DNA of 64,000 nt from Pseudomonas arcuscaelestis (GCF_016881005.1 NZ_JACOPV010000013.1:62001-126000), one strand, 5' to 3'; positions 16,710 to 25,681 are shown, counted from the first letter of the stretch. Notes: generated by a model not told the origin, from the sequence alone. Made by a program: numbers and translations.

Positions 16710-17075
16710 ATGCCTCATCTGCATGTGGAATACAGCAACAACCTGCGTGATCTGGACGTCGATCGCTTACTGCTGCGCCTGAACCACACGCTGGTGGGTA
16801 GCGGTCAGTTTGCCGACGAACTGGATATCAAGAGCCGGGCAGTGGCGCTGGCCAGCTACCGAGTGGGTACGGCCTTGAGCGAGCGGGCGTTCGCGCATAT
16901 CAAGCTTTCGATTCTCAGCGGCCGCTCGCCAGAGGTGAAGCGGCAGCTGTCGGCAGCTTTGCTGGAAGTACTTAAAGAGGCCGTTCCGGCGGTGGCAGGT
17001 GTGGATATACAGTTGTGCGTCGAAGTTCTGGATATAGACCGTGATTCTTATGCCAAAACGCACGTGCCTGCTTAA
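16710..17075 (+). CDS. 5-carboxymethyl-2-hydroxymuconate delta-isomerase family protein
   Basis: A 121-residue protein beginning with Met-Pro (MPHLHVEYSNNL), as in CHMI/HpaF, where the N-terminal Pro is the catalytic base of the tautomerase superfamily. SYRVGTALSERAFAHIKLSILSGRS is the family's central part. HpaF acts in homoprotocatechuate degradation, but no other hpa gene is nearby, so this lone copy may have another tautomerase role. AGGA 10 bases upstream supports the ATG at 16710. A terminator-like hairpin follows. Confidence 0.85.
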   Translation: MPHLHVEYSNNLRDLDVDRLLLRLNHTLVGSGQFADELDIKSRAVALASYRVGTALSERAFAHIKLSILSGRSPEVKRQLSAALLEVLKEAVPAVAGVDIQLCVEVLDIDRDSYAKTHVPA

Positions 17076-17112
17076 TGCGTCAGGCATAACTAATGTGAAA
17101 AAATTGTAATAA

Positions 17113-17151
17113 TAAAAAAGGCGCTTATCGACTAAATGTTAGCGTCTTTTT
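17113..17151 (+). terminator. Probable intrinsic terminator
   Basis: AAAAAGGCGCT and AGCGTCTTTTT flank a 15-base loop. The 6-bp core pairs with one G-T wobble and is extended by the A and T tracts. It lies 38 bases after the isomerase stop, in an AT-rich gap before the EptA-like gene. Confidence 0.7.
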
Positions 17152-17247
17152 CACAAAAAATTGATCCCGTTGTCTTTAACTTCGCTTGGTCTGAAGGCAG
17201 TGCCGTAACGGCACTCATTACCGAACAATAGCTAAGCGAGCGTCAAC

Positions 17248-18876
17248 TTGAAGATCAAACCAATGCGGGCCGAATGGGTCACTCTGCTCGCAAGTCTGTA
17301 CCTGCTTGTCGCCTTTAATTCGGTGCTCTGGCAGTACCTTTACAGTGTCATTGAACCCGGTGTTTCCGGTGTGTTCCTGCGTCTGGCCTTCGCTGTGCTG
17401 ATCTTCTGTGCGTTCAATTTGCTGTTGACCTTTGCGGCTTTTAAATGGGTATTTAAGCCGGTATTGATTACCTTGCTTTTCGTTGGCGCTGGCGCGGCGT
17501 ATTTCATGAATCAGTACGGTATCCTGATTGATGTTGGTATGCTGCGCAATACCATGGAGACCAATGTTACGGAAGTGCGCGATCTGCTGTCGGTCAAGCT
17601 TGGTTTGTATATATTGTTGTTGGCAGTTGTGCCGGCTTTGCTGTTGTATACGACACCGATCAATTATCGCGTGTGGTATCGCGAGTTATTCGCAAAGTGT
17701 ATTTCCAGCCTGGCGTGTATTGCCTTGCTCGGTATGGTGGCGCTGCTCAACTACCAAGGCCTGGCCTCACTGTTTCGCAACCACCATGAGATTCGCTTGA
17801 TGGTTGTGCCGAGCAATGTGGTTGGTGCTTCCATGGGCTATGTAAAGGAGCGTATCGGCTCTGCGGCCAAGCCCTTTGCCAAGATCGGCGAAGACGCCAA
17901 GCGTGACCCGTTGTGGAAGCATGAGCGCAAGTCTCTGACGGTGCTGGTGGTCGGTGAAAGTGCCCGGGCGCAGAACTTCGCGTTGCTTGGCTATGACCGT
18001 GACACCACACCGCAATTGAGCACAGAGGCCGGGCTGATCGCCTTCAGCGATGTTCACTCCTGTGGAACCGAGACGGCGGTGTCAGTGCCCTGCATGTTCT
18101 CCGGGCTGACCCGCCAGGACTATCAGGCCAGCAAGGCCAAGAACCAGGAAGGGTTGCTCGATGTGCTGCAACGCGCGGGCTTGAGTGTTCTCTGGCGTGA
18201 CAATCAGTCCGGCTGCAAAGGTACCTGTGACCGTGTCCAGTTCGACGATGTGAGTAATGCCAAGGACCCAGCGCTGTGCACCAATAGTGAATGTCACGAC
18301 GAGATCCTGTTACAAGGCCTGGCATCGATGATCGACAACTTGCAGCAGGACACCGTATTGGTATTGCATCAGATGGGCAGTCATGGCCCGGAATATTTCA
18401 AGCGTTATCCCATGCAATATGAGCGTTTTACCCCGGTCTGCCCGAGCAACGCGTTAAACCAGTGCAGTGAACAGAGCATTATCAATGCCTATGACAACAC
18501 CCTGGTGTACACCGACCATGTATTGGCATCGCTGATCGACATCTTGCGCAGCAAGCAAGACACGGTCGACACCGCCATGCTTTATTTGTCCGACCACGGC
18601 GAGTCACTGGGTGAGTACAACCTGTTCTTGCATGGCACCCCTTATGTGCTGGCGCCGGAGCAGCAAAAGCATGTGCCGATGCTGGCCTGGTTTTCCGACA
18701 GCTATCGCAAGGACTATGACGTCGATACCAACTGCTTGAACAAGATGCGTGACGAGCCGCTGAGCCAGGACAACCTGTTTCACTCGATGCTTGGCCTGTT
18801 GCAAGTACGTACCACCCTCTATGACCCGCAACTGGATATGTTTGCCAGCTGCCGGCCGACGCTCGCACAGCACTAA
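17248..18876 (+). CDS. eptA: Phosphoethanolamine transferase, EptA-like (lipid A modification)
   Basis: A 542-residue inner-membrane protein with five N-terminal membrane segments (to about residue 170) and a periplasmic alkaline-phosphatase-fold domain. LVVGESARAQNFALLGYDRDTTP is the family signature; SCGTETAVSVPCMFSG holds the catalytic Thr (about 276), and YLSDHGESLGE supplies zinc ligands. Paired cysteines (SGCKGTCDRV, CTNSECHDE) match EptA disulfides. It transfers phosphoethanolamine to lipid A phosphate, which lowers cationic peptide binding. The start is uncertain: TTG at 17248 (MKIKPMRAEW) by family length, or ATG at 17263; neither has a strong ribosome site. No pmrAB genes are adjacent. 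Confidence 0.88.
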   Translation: MKIKPMRAEWVTLLASLYLLVAFNSVLWQYLYSVIEPGVSGVFLRLAFAVLIFCAFNLLLTFAAFKWVFKPVLITLLFVGAGAAYFMNQYGILIDVGMLRNTMETNVTEVRDLLSVKLGLYILLLAVVPALLLYTTPINYRVWYRELFAKCISSLACIALLGMVALLNYQGLASLFRNHHEIRLMVVPSNVVGASMGYVKERIGSAAKPFAKIGEDAKRDPLWKHERKSLTVLVVGESARAQNFALLGYDRDTTPQLSTEAGLIAFSDVHSCGTETAVSVPCMFSGLTRQDYQASKAKNQEGLLDVLQRAGLSVLWRDNQSGCKGTCDRVQFDDVSNAKDPALCTNSECHDEILLQGLASMIDNLQQDTVLVLHQMGSHGPEYFKRYPMQYERFTPVCPSNALNQCSEQSIINAYDNTLVYTDHVLASLIDILRSKQDTVDTAMLYLSDHGESLGEYNLFLHGTPYVLAPEQQKHVPMLAWFSDSYRKDYDVDTNCLNKMRDEPLSQDNLFHSMLGLLQVRTTLYDPQLDMFASCRPTLAQH

Positions 18877-18972
18877 AACAACGCTCGGGCCAGGCAGGGA
18901 TAGCGGTCGAGCGGTCTCCCGGCAATGGCCTGCGCCGTATATACTGCGCGCCATTGTTTGTGGGAGAGCCTT

Positions 18973-20106
18973 GTGGCCATCGAAATACACTGGATTTGCG
19001 ACGACGCCAGCCTGGCCGAACATTGCCAGCAGTGGCGCAAGCTACCCTTCGTGGCAGTCGACACCGAGTTCATGCGGGTCGATACCTTTTATCCGATTGC
19101 CGGGTTGATCCAGGTCGGCGACGGGGCGCGTGCCTTTTTGATCGATCCGTTGCGGGTCAACGACTGGCAGCCGCTGGCCCAATTGCTTGAAGACACTCAA
19201 GTCATCAAGGTTCTGCATGCCTGCAGCGAAGATCTTGAAGTGCTTTCGCGCCTGACCGGCAGCCTGCCGGCACCGCTGTTTGATACCCAATTGGCTGCGG
19301 GTTACCTGAACCTGGGCTTTTCCATGGGCTACTCGCGTCTGGTCCAGGAAGTCCTTGGCATAGAGCTGCCCAAGGGCGAAACCCGCTCTGACTGGTTGCA
19401 GCGTCCGTTGTCGGAAACCCAGGTCAGCTACGCCGCAGAAGATGCGGTGCACCTGGCCGAGCTTTACGAGCGCCTGCGTCCGCAGCTGTCGGATGAGAAA
19501 AACGCCTGGGTGCTCGAAGACGGTGCCGAACTGGTGGCGCAGCTACGTCGGGAAATCGACCCCAACGAGCTGTACCGCGACGCCAAACTTGCCTGGAAGC
19601 TGTCCCGTGCACAGCTGGCCGTATTGCGTGAACTGTGTGCCTGGCGCGAGCGTGAAGCGCGGGCCCGCGATCTGCCGCGTAACCGCATTCTGCGTGAAAA
19701 CGCTTTGTGGCCGATGGCCAAAACCCAGCCCGACTCATTGTCGGCACTGGCGAAAATCGAAGACATGCACCCGCGTACCATCCGTCAGGATGGCGAGTTT
19801 CTGCTCGACCTGATTAAAAAAGCTGCAAGCCTGCCCCCCGAGCAATGGCCACCGGCGGTGCCCGAGCCACTGCCGATCGAGGCTTCGGCGTTGCTCAAGA
19901 AGCTACGTGCCATTGGCCAGGCCGAGGGTGAACGCCTGAACATCGCGCCGGAACTGATGCTGCGCAAGAAAATCCTCGAGTTGCTGCTCAAGAGCGGCTA
20001 CCCCTCAGGTCCTTATCAACTTCCCGATTCGCTGCGCGGCTGGCGCCGTGAGCGGATGGGGCAAGCGCTGCTCGACTGTCTGGCCAGCGCTGGAGATCCG
20101 CAATGA
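18973..20106 (+). CDS. rnd: Ribonuclease D
   Basis: A 377-residue 3'-5' exoribonuclease of the DEDD family that trims tRNA and other stable RNA ends. The motifs are VAVDTEFMRVDTF (Exo I, D-E), ACSEDLEVL (Exo II) and YAAEDAVHL (Exo III, the Y-x3-D form), followed by HRDC-type helical domains (LRELCAWREREARARDLPRNR). The start is GTG at 18973: GGGAGAG lies 4-5 bases upstream and the length matches the family. It overlaps ycgL by four bases (ATGA), so the two are co-translated. Confidence 0.93.
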   Translation: MAIEIHWICDDASLAEHCQQWRKLPFVAVDTEFMRVDTFYPIAGLIQVGDGARAFLIDPLRVNDWQPLAQLLEDTQVIKVLHACSEDLEVLSRLTGSLPAPLFDTQLAAGYLNLGFSMGYSRLVQEVLGIELPKGETRSDWLQRPLSETQVSYAAEDAVHLAELYERLRPQLSDEKNAWVLEDGAELVAQLRREIDPNELYRDAKLAWKLSRAQLAVLRELCAWREREARARDLPRNRILRENALWPMAKTQPDSLSALAKIEDMHPRTIRQDGEFLLDLIKKAASLPPEQWPPAVPEPLPIEASALLKKLRAIGQAEGERLNIAPELMLRKKILELLLKSGYPSGPYQLPDSLRGWRRERMGQALLDCLASAGDPQ

Positions 20107-20396
20107 AACGTATCTGCTCTATCTACAAGAGCCCACGCAAGAACGAAATGTACCTCTATTTGCTCAAGGCCGACGGCCTGGAGCGCGTTCCAGAAGCTTT
20201 GTTGCCGTTCTTTGGCAAGCCGGTGCATGCCTTCGACCTGGTACTCACCCCAGAGCGCCAATTGGCTCGCGAAGACATCACCAAGGTTCTGGAGAACCTG
20301 GAGCAGCAGGGGTACCACCTGCAGATGCCGCCAGTCGAAGATGAGTACATCGAGCACCTGCCCGAAGAGTTGTTGCGTCGCAACGACCCGATTTGA
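20103..20396 (+). CDS. ycgL: YcgL family protein
   Basis: A 97-residue conserved protein: MKRICSIYKSPRKNEMYLYL, later PEALLPFFGKPVHAFDLVLTPER and GYHLQMPPVEDEY, the diagnostic parts of YcgL/UPF0745. Its molecular role is not established. It overlaps the end of rnd by four bases, a pairing usual in Pseudomonas and relatives. Confidence 0.92.
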   Translation: MKRICSIYKSPRKNEMYLYLLKADGLERVPEALLPFFGKPVHAFDLVLTPERQLAREDITKVLENLEQQGYHLQMPPVEDEYIEHLPEELLRRNDPI

Positions 20397-20467
20397 GCCC
20401 AGCCGCTGTGATGCCGCCAAGCTATCGGGCCTGGCGGCCTTCGTTGTTTCTGCCAAGGTTGTAAAAC

Positions 20468-21400
20468 ATGCGTGTTTTGATCGCTGAACAGGATCATGCC
20501 CTTTACGCTCGCCTGCTGCGCGAAGCGGCACCGGCGCTTGAGGTCTTGACCAGTGGCAACTCGGCCGAATTGGCCGATTATGCCGCTCAATGCCCGGTAT
20601 GGCTGGGGCAGCCGGATCTGCTGGCTACCCTGTTGCGCCAGGGCCACCAGCCGCAATGGCTGCAGTCGACCTGGGCCGGAATCACGCCGCTGCTGGCTGA
20701 GGGTCTGCAACGTGAGTACCGCCTGACCCGTGCAGTCGGCATCTTTGGCCAGGTGATGGCCGAATACGTCCTGACCTACATGCTCGGCCATGAGCGGGAA
20801 GTATTGGCGCGGCTGGTCAGTCAGGTCGAACGTAAATGGGATGATCGACCTGGGCGCAGCCTGGAAGGGCGCCGGGTGCTGATCGTGGGTACAGGCGACA
20901 TCGGGCAGCGGGTGGCCGAGTTCCTCCTGCCATTTGGCGTCAAACTCTATGGTATCGCCAGCCAGGCCAGAGAGCAGGCACCGTTCCTTGAAGTGGCAGC
21001 CATGAGTGAGCTGGGGCGCCTGGTCGGCGAGGTCGATTACGTCGTCAACCTGTTGCCCGACACCCCGGCTACCCATGACCTGTACAACGCCGAGCTATTT
21101 GCACGCTTCAACCCCGAGGCGTTATTCATCAATGCTGGACGTGGCGTGGCAGTGGTCGATGGAGACCTTGTCGATGCCTTGAAGCTTGGCCATCTGGCCG
21201 GCGCAGTGATCGATGTTTGCCGCCAGGAACCGCTGCCGGCCCGTCATCCGTTCTGGACTGCCTGGGGGCTGCTGCTGACTGGCCACAGCTCGGCACCGAC
21301 CTCGCCAACGGCGATGGTGCGTTTGTTTGTCGAGAACCTTCGGGCGTATCAGGCGGGTGAGGTGTTGCGCGGGGAAGTGGATTTTGTCCGCGGCTACTGA
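20468..21400 (+). CDS. D-isomer-specific 2-hydroxyacid dehydrogenase
   Basis: A 310-residue NAD(P)-dependent oxidoreductase of the GhrA-like group, probably a glyoxylate/hydroxypyruvate reductase. It has a Rossmann motif VLIVGTGDIGQRVAEFLLPFG (about 139-159) and the catalytic arginine region FINAGRGVAVVDGDLVDAL. The family acid lies in DVCRQEPLPARHPFW and the active-site His in TGHSSAP. It follows ycgL by 71 bases and is followed by a REP-like palindrome. The gene order resembles the rnd-ycgL neighbourhood of P. aeruginosa (recollection). Confidence 0.88.
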   Translation: MRVLIAEQDHALYARLLREAAPALEVLTSGNSAELADYAAQCPVWLGQPDLLATLLRQGHQPQWLQSTWAGITPLLAEGLQREYRLTRAVGIFGQVMAEYVLTYMLGHEREVLARLVSQVERKWDDRPGRSLEGRRVLIVGTGDIGQRVAEFLLPFGVKLYGIASQAREQAPFLEVAAMSELGRLVGEVDYVVNLLPDTPATHDLYNAELFARFNPEALFINAGRGVAVVDGDLVDALKLGHLAGAVIDVCRQEPLPARHPFWTAWGLLLTGHSSAPTSPTAMVRLFVENLRAYQAGEVLRGEVDFVRGY

Positions 21401-21406
21401 CCGCAT

Positions 21407-21469
21407 CGCGGGGTAAGGCCACTCCCACAGCAGTGTTGCTAAAACCTGTGGGAGCGGGCTTGCCCCGCG
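21407..21469. repeat. REP-like palindrome (inverted pair)
   Basis: CGCGGGGTAAG at 21407 and CTTGCCCCGCG ending at 21469 are inverted partners, with TCCCACAG/CTGTGGGA nested inside. GTGGGAGCGGGCTTGCCCCGCG-type units are the common Pseudomonas REP sequence. It lies between convergent genes and can fold into a long imperfect stem. Confidence 0.9.
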
Positions 21470-21475
21470 CTAACC

Positions 21476-22069
21476 TTACAAGCTGAAATCACCCTCAGCC
21501 GCCAGTTCGCTCAGCGGCCGACGCGGGCTAGGCATTTCACGGGCCTGCAGGGCCTCAGCCAGGCTGGCCTTGTCGCCCAGCTTGCCGATCGCCACGGCAG
21601 CGTGCAGGGCATAGCCTTCAGGGATTTTCAGTTCCTTGCGGGTCAGTTCCTGGTCAAAACCGGCCATGCCGTGGGTGTGCCAACCACTGATGCTGGCCTG
21701 GAGTGCTAGATGACCCCAGGCGGAGCCGGTATCGAAGGTGTGCCACAGCGCTGGAGTTTCTTCGCTGGCGCCGGGAGCCGTGAAGGTGGTCTTGGACATC
21801 ACGATCACCAAGGCCGAGGCATGTTGTGCCCAACTGCGATTGAACGGGTTGAGCAGGCTCAGGTAGCGCTCCCAGTTTGGCGTGTCGCGACGGGCATAGA
21901 GAAAGCGCCAGGGCTGCGAGTTATAGGCCGAAGGCGCCCAGCGTGCAGCCTCAAGGAAGCTCAGTAGGGTGGCTTCGCTGATCGGTTCGCCCGTGAAGGC
22001 GCGTGGCGACCAGCGCTTGATGAACTGATCGTCGATGGCATGTTCGGCAACACGAGGGTTGGCACTCAT
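21476..22069 (-). CDS. Nitroreductase family protein
   Basis: A 197-residue FMN-dependent oxidoreductase. The N-terminal ...FIKRWSPRAFTGEPISEATLLSFLEAARWAPSAYNSQPWRF is the nitroreductase FMN-binding signature (RWSPR for the phosphate, ArgTrpAlaProSer-x-Tyr-Asn-x-GlnPro). AGGAA seven bases before the ATG at 22069 fixes the start and excludes a 50-codon upstream extension. The physiological substrate is unknown. It is convergent with the hydroxyacid dehydrogenase gene and divergent from ycgN. Confidence 0.9.
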   Translation of the reverse strand: MSANPRVAEHAIDDQFIKRWSPRAFTGEPISEATLLSFLEAARWAPSAYNSQPWRFLYARRDTPNWERYLSLLNPFNRSWAQHASALVIVMSKTTFTAPGASEETPALWHTFDTGSAWGHLALQASISGWHTHGMAGFDQELTRKELKIPEGYALHAAVAIGKLGDKASLAEALQAREMPSPRRPLSELAAEGDFSL

Positions 22070-22226
22070 TGAAAGTTCCTGAAAGTGAGGAAAAGGTGGG
22101 GAGCAACTGCCGGCCAAACTACTGTGTCGAACCAACCCTGACAAGCGGTCTGGTGTTGACGCAAGACACGCCCTAGACTGGCGCCGCCGTACTGCGACGC
22201 CTCTATTGAAACAGGACACCCGTTAC

Positions 22227-22676
22227 ATGAATGCCAGCGCCGAATCCTTCTGGAAGCGTAAAACCCTTGAACAGCTCGACCGCCAGGAATGGGAGTCGCT
22301 GTGTGATGGCTGTGGCCTGTGCTGTTTGCAAAAGCTTGAAGATGAGGACGACAGTAGCGTCTATTACACGCGTATCGCCTGCAAACTGCTGGATCTGCAA
22401 TCCTGTCAGTGCAGCGATTATCCGAACCGGCTCAAGCTGGTGCCCGATTGCATTCAACTGACGCCGGGCAAGGCCGACCAGTTCAAATGGTTGCCGACCA
22501 CCTGTGGTTATCGGCTGATCAGCGAAGGCAAGGACCTGCCAAGCTGGCATCACCTGGTTTGTGGTGATCGTGACCAGGTGCATAAACAACGTATTTCCCA
22601 GTCCGGACGCATGCTGAGCGAAAACAGCGTGGACGAGGACGACTGGGAAGATTATCTGATTTTCCGCGCCGGCTGA
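22227..22676 (+). CDS. YcgN family cysteine-cluster protein (UPF0260)
   Basis: A 149-residue protein with the CxxCGxCC cluster (LCDGCGLCCLQKLED, residues about 27-41) and later CQCSDYPNR and PTTCGYRLI cysteines. This is the YkgJ/YcgN pattern, thought to bind zinc or an iron-sulfur centre. Function unknown. AGGA upstream supports the ATG at 22227. Its position after rnd-ycgL-dehydrogenase repeats the usual gene order in Pseudomonas. Confidence 0.9.
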   Translation: MNASAESFWKRKTLEQLDRQEWESLCDGCGLCCLQKLEDEDDSSVYYTRIACKLLDLQSCQCSDYPNRLKLVPDCIQLTPGKADQFKWLPTTCGYRLISEGKDLPSWHHLVCGDRDQVHKQRISQSGRMLSENSVDEDDWEDYLIFRAG

Positions 22677-22725
22677 GCCGCCCAGGCTTAGCGGGTATCG
22701 CGTCAGTGGAACAAGGAGTTTCGGT

Positions 22726-23946
22726 ATGCGGGTGCGTTGCCATTGGCTATTGGTACTGACGGTACTTGCCAGTTCGCCAGCCTGGGCGAAGAAGGTCAAT
22801 CTCGATTATCACGTTCGATTGCTCCCTCAAAGCGAGCAGGCCGAAGTGCGCCTGACCCTGGGTGACGGTGAGGCAGTGCGCAGCCTGGATTTCGATTTGG
22901 GCAAGGAGGGCGCCTACAGCGACTTCAAGGCCGACGGCCAGTGGTTGATGCAAGGTGATGGCTTGCGCGGGAAATGGCAGCCGTCAGCCGGCAAGAGCGA
23001 GCTGACCTACCGCGTGCGTCTGGCGCATCACCTCGGTAATGGCAACTACGAATCACGCATGACGGCCGACTGGGCGCTGTTTCGTGGCGACGATCTGGTC
23101 CCGCCGGCACGGCTCGACCAGCAGGACGGCACCGAACTGGTGTCGCGTCTGAGCTTTGACTTGCCTACTGGCTGGAGAAGTGTCGAGACGCCATGGCCAC
23201 GCATCGGCAAGCAGCGTTTTCGCATCGACAATGTTTCACGTCTGTTTGATCGCCCCACCGGCTGGATGATCGCCGGCAAGGTCGGCACGCGGCGTGCGCG
23301 TCTTGGCGAAACCGAAGTCAGTGTGGCCGCTCCCCAGGGCCAGGGCATGCGACGCCTGGATAACCTCACCCTGCTGACGTTTGTGTGGCCACAACTAACG
23401 GCAGTGTTCCCGCGCAACCCGCCAAAATTGTTGCTGGTCGGTGCACGCGATCAGCTTTGGCGCGGTACACGTGCCGGGCACAACTCGATCTACCTGCACA
23501 GCAGTCGGCCACTGGTCAACGAAAACGGCTCAAGCCCATTGTTGCGCGAAGTGGTGCATGTGTTCGCGCAGATCAACGACCGCCAGGGCAGTGACTGGAT
23601 TGGTGAAAGTATCAATGAGTATTACGCCATTGAGTTGCTGCGTCGGGCGGGCGGTATCGCCGACGATCGTTACCAGGCCCTGCAAGGTGGCCTGGAGCGG
23701 CGCAGCGCCAAGGTCACCAGCCTCAAAGGCGATCAGGTGGACGGTGCAGTGACTGCGCGCGGGGTGCTGCTGTTGCAGGCACTGGACCGGGAAATCCGCG
23801 TACACACCCACAATCAGCGCTCGCTGGATGACGTCGCGCGGGCGCTGATGCGTTTAAACAGTGTCAGCACCCAAGAGTTCATTCACCTTAGCGAAAGCGT
23901 GCTGGGGCGTGAATCCGAGGTGCTGTCGAGCAAGCTGTTGCGTTAG
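22726..23946 (+). CDS. Secreted M1/M61-like peptidase fold, probably catalytically degenerate
   Basis: A 406-residue protein with a signal peptide (LLVLTVLASSPAWA). The N-terminal half is beta-rich, like the first domain of M61/M1 aminopeptidases. The C-terminal half carries LLREVVHVFAQIND and WIGESINEYYAIELLRR, which align with the HExxH and the downstream Glu zinc ligand (SEG-x-x-EYYA). The first His of HExxH is Arg (Arg274, CGC), while Glu275, His278 and Glu294 remain, so normal zinc binding is unlikely. It may be an inactive, protein-binding relative. It follows ycgN by 49 bases. The frame is intact with no other damage. Confidence 0.7.
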   Translation: MRVRCHWLLVLTVLASSPAWAKKVNLDYHVRLLPQSEQAEVRLTLGDGEAVRSLDFDLGKEGAYSDFKADGQWLMQGDGLRGKWQPSAGKSELTYRVRLAHHLGNGNYESRMTADWALFRGDDLVPPARLDQQDGTELVSRLSFDLPTGWRSVETPWPRIGKQRFRIDNVSRLFDRPTGWMIAGKVGTRRARLGETEVSVAAPQGQGMRRLDNLTLLTFVWPQLTAVFPRNPPKLLLVGARDQLWRGTRAGHNSIYLHSSRPLVNENGSSPLLREVVHVFAQINDRQGSDWIGESINEYYAIELLRRAGGIADDRYQALQGGLERRSAKVTSLKGDQVDGAVTARGVLLLQALDREIRVHTHNQRSLDDVARALMRLNSVSTQEFIHLSESVLGRESEVLSSKLLR

Positions 23947-24302
23947 CTTTTCGGGTTTTTCAATGAATCGTTGCCGGTGACCGTGGCGCTGTGGGTCGCC
24001 GCTTCGGCACTGGCTTTTAGGGCTTCAAGCTCGGCGCCGCTGCGTTCGATCTTTGCGCGGATGTTGTCGAGGTCATTGCGGCCGCGCTCCAGCAGGCTCT
24101 TGACCGAACTGTGGCCGGTAATGCCACGCGCCAAGGCCACGCCGCCGATCGCCATTTGAATCAAGCCGAACAACCCGCCGCGGCGCAACCCCTTGCCAAC
24201 CATCACGACACCGCCGGCCACGGAGCCTGCGCGCTCCCAGCCAGTCACGTTGGATGCGGGTTTGTCTTGCAGGACACGGATCGGCGTCTTGTTATCGGAC
24301 AT
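23943..24302 (-). CDS. Small membrane protein, DUF2892-like
   Basis: A 119-residue protein. NVTGWERAGSVAGGVVMVGKGLRRGGLFGLIQMAIGGVALARGITGH (residues about 18-64) is a glycine-rich two-helix membrane hairpin resembling DUF2892/YgaP-type domains. The C-terminal region is a charged helix (LLERGRNDLDNIRAKIERSGAELEALKA), possibly coiled coil. I prefer the second ATG at 24302, seven bases after GGAG; the first ATG is only one base from it. Its stop overlaps the stop of the convergent peptidase-like gene by three bases. Function unknown. Confidence 0.75.
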   Translation of the reverse strand: MSDNKTPIRVLQDKPASNVTGWERAGSVAGGVVMVGKGLRRGGLFGLIQMAIGGVALARGITGHSSVKSLLERGRNDLDNIRAKIERSGAELEALKASAEAATHSATVTGNDSLKNPKS

Positions 24303-24368
24303 GGTCATTCTCCAGTGGGGGCGATGATAATCAAATGACCATCGCAGGCGCCGGGCTGTTCATTCGAA

Positions 24369-24839
24369 TTACTTGAATTTTGGTCCGGAACGGGTGTTCA
24401 GGCCCTTGGCGAGCCGGTCGTACAACACCACATTGACCGTGGCGGCGAGGTTCATGCAGCCATTGGTCGGGATGTAGATGGTTTCTTCGCACCAGGCACG
24501 AACACTCGGATCGAGCGAGCCGTCCTCCGGGCCGAAAATATAGATCGCCCGGTCCGGGTGGGTGTATTCGGGTAGTGGGCGAGCCCCTTCGATCAGCTCG
24601 ACCGCCACGGGTGTACAGCCCAGGGGAATGATTTTTTGCAAATCGTCGATGCCGATCAACGGGATGTCGTAGTGCACACGCTTGGTGTCGGTGACGAAAT
24701 CTCGGGCACGCTCGTAGCGTTTACCGGTGTAGAACACCGAGTTGACGCCGTAGCAACCCGCTGCGCGCATCACCGAACCGACGTTCTCTGCTGACTTGGG
24801 GTTGAACAGACCAATGCAGCTGTACCGTTTGTTCGCCAC
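24369..24839 (-). CDS. TrmH/SpoU-family RNA methyltransferase
   Basis: A 156-residue SPOUT methyltransferase, the minimal single-domain size. The N-terminal SCIGLFNPKSAENVGSVMRAAGCYG is motif 1. The C-terminal knot motifs AIYIFGPEDGSLD and IYIPTNGCMNLAATVNVVLYDRLAKG are motifs 2 and 3. It should methylate a tRNA or rRNA ribose from AdoMet; TrmL-like activity on tRNA wobble positions is possible. The start is GTG at 24839 (VANKRYSCIGL), judged by conservation at the N-terminus. Confidence 0.88.
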   Translation of the reverse strand: MANKRYSCIGLFNPKSAENVGSVMRAAGCYGVNSVFYTGKRYERARDFVTDTKRVHYDIPLIGIDDLQKIIPLGCTPVAVELIEGARPLPEYTHPDRAIYIFGPEDGSLDPSVRAWCEETIYIPTNGCMNLAATVNVVLYDRLAKGLNTRSGPKFK

Positions 24840-24904
24840 GTGCCGGGGCCCTTCGCAAAAAAGAACGCGATTATACGGGCTTGCCGGCAATGTAGGGGGG
24901 CGGT

Positions 24905-25276
24905 TCAGTCTTTTTTCAGCAGGCCGGCCAGTCCCGCGAACGGGTTATGAGTGGCTTTGGCGATGCTTGGGCTGCTGGTAGAGCCTTCGCTGAAGTATTG
25001 CTGGTCGGTGTAGCGCGAATGCTCGTTGTCGTGGCAGTACAGGCACAGCAGTTCCCAGTTGGAACCGTCCTGTGGGTTATTGTCGTGGTTGTGGTCACGA
25101 TGGTGCACGGTCAGTTCGCTCAGGCGCTTGCCGGCGAACTCGCGGGCGCAACGGCCGCAGACGTGCGGGTACATTCTCAGGGCTTTGTCGCGATAGCCCA
25201 TTTCCTTGTCGCGCTTGGCGTCGGCAAGGATGCGGTCGAGCCGTGCGGTTGCAGCGGCGGAGGATGGCGAACTCAT
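24905..25276 (-). CDS. HNH nuclease family protein (YajD-like)
   Basis: A 123-residue protein with CGRCAREF, then SELTVHHRDHNHDNNPQDGSNWELLCLYCHDNEHSR. This is a complete HNH/beta-beta-alpha-metal motif with two CxxC zinc knuckles, like E. coli YajD. Its biological role is unknown. AAGG lies eight bases upstream of the ATG at 25276; longer in-frame starts lack a site. It follows the methyltransferase gene's upstream side after 65 bases and is divergent from the proline-rich protein gene. Confidence 0.88.
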   Translation of the reverse strand: MSSPSSAAATARLDRILADAKRDKEMGYRDKALRMYPHVCGRCAREFAGKRLSELTVHHRDHNHDNNPQDGSNWELLCLYCHDNEHSRYTDQQYFSEGSTSSPSIAKATHNPFAGLAGLLKKD

Positions 25277-25402
25277 GGGATTACCTTTTCTCGGGCTTGT
25301 TACGGTTATGCCTTGAAGTTTAGCGTGTGCACGGGGGATTCGGACAGGCAAACCGCTTCGCTTGGGAGTAGCCTGTAAGAAGTTGCTACGAGGAGTCTGC
25401 GC

Positions 25403-25681
25403 ATGCGCTTTTTGACCATCGCTGTCCTGTTCTTTGCCAGCCTGCAACTCGCAACGGCGGCCGAGTTGCAACCGCGACCGATAGCACCGGTACCTGGCGC
25501 GCCGGGAACGCCGACGCCAACACCCTACCCGCAGATCACCCCAAGCGCGGTACCCAGGGCAGGAGATGCACGGCCGGGCGCGCCGCTGCTACCGGCTATC
25601 AAAGTGCCTGTTCCACCCAGGGACCAGCCGTTGCCAGGCCTGACGCCCCAGGACAGCAAGGCCAAGGGAAAGTCGGACTAG
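25403..25681 (+). CDS. Small secreted proline-rich protein
   Basis: A 92-residue protein. Its signal peptide (MRFLTIAVLFFASLQLATAA) leaves a mature part that is about one quarter proline with Pro-Thr/Ala-Pro-Gly runs (APVPGAPGTPTPTPYP) and a lysine-rich tail. No domain is visible; low complexity points to an extended, disordered periplasmic or surface peptide. GAGGAG 10 bases before the ATG makes expression credible. Conservation would need a search. Confidence 0.7.
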   Translation: MRFLTIAVLFFASLQLATAAELQPRPIAPVPGAPGTPTPTPYPQITPSAVPRAGDARPGAPLLPAIKVPVPPRDQPLPGLTPQDSKAKGKSD

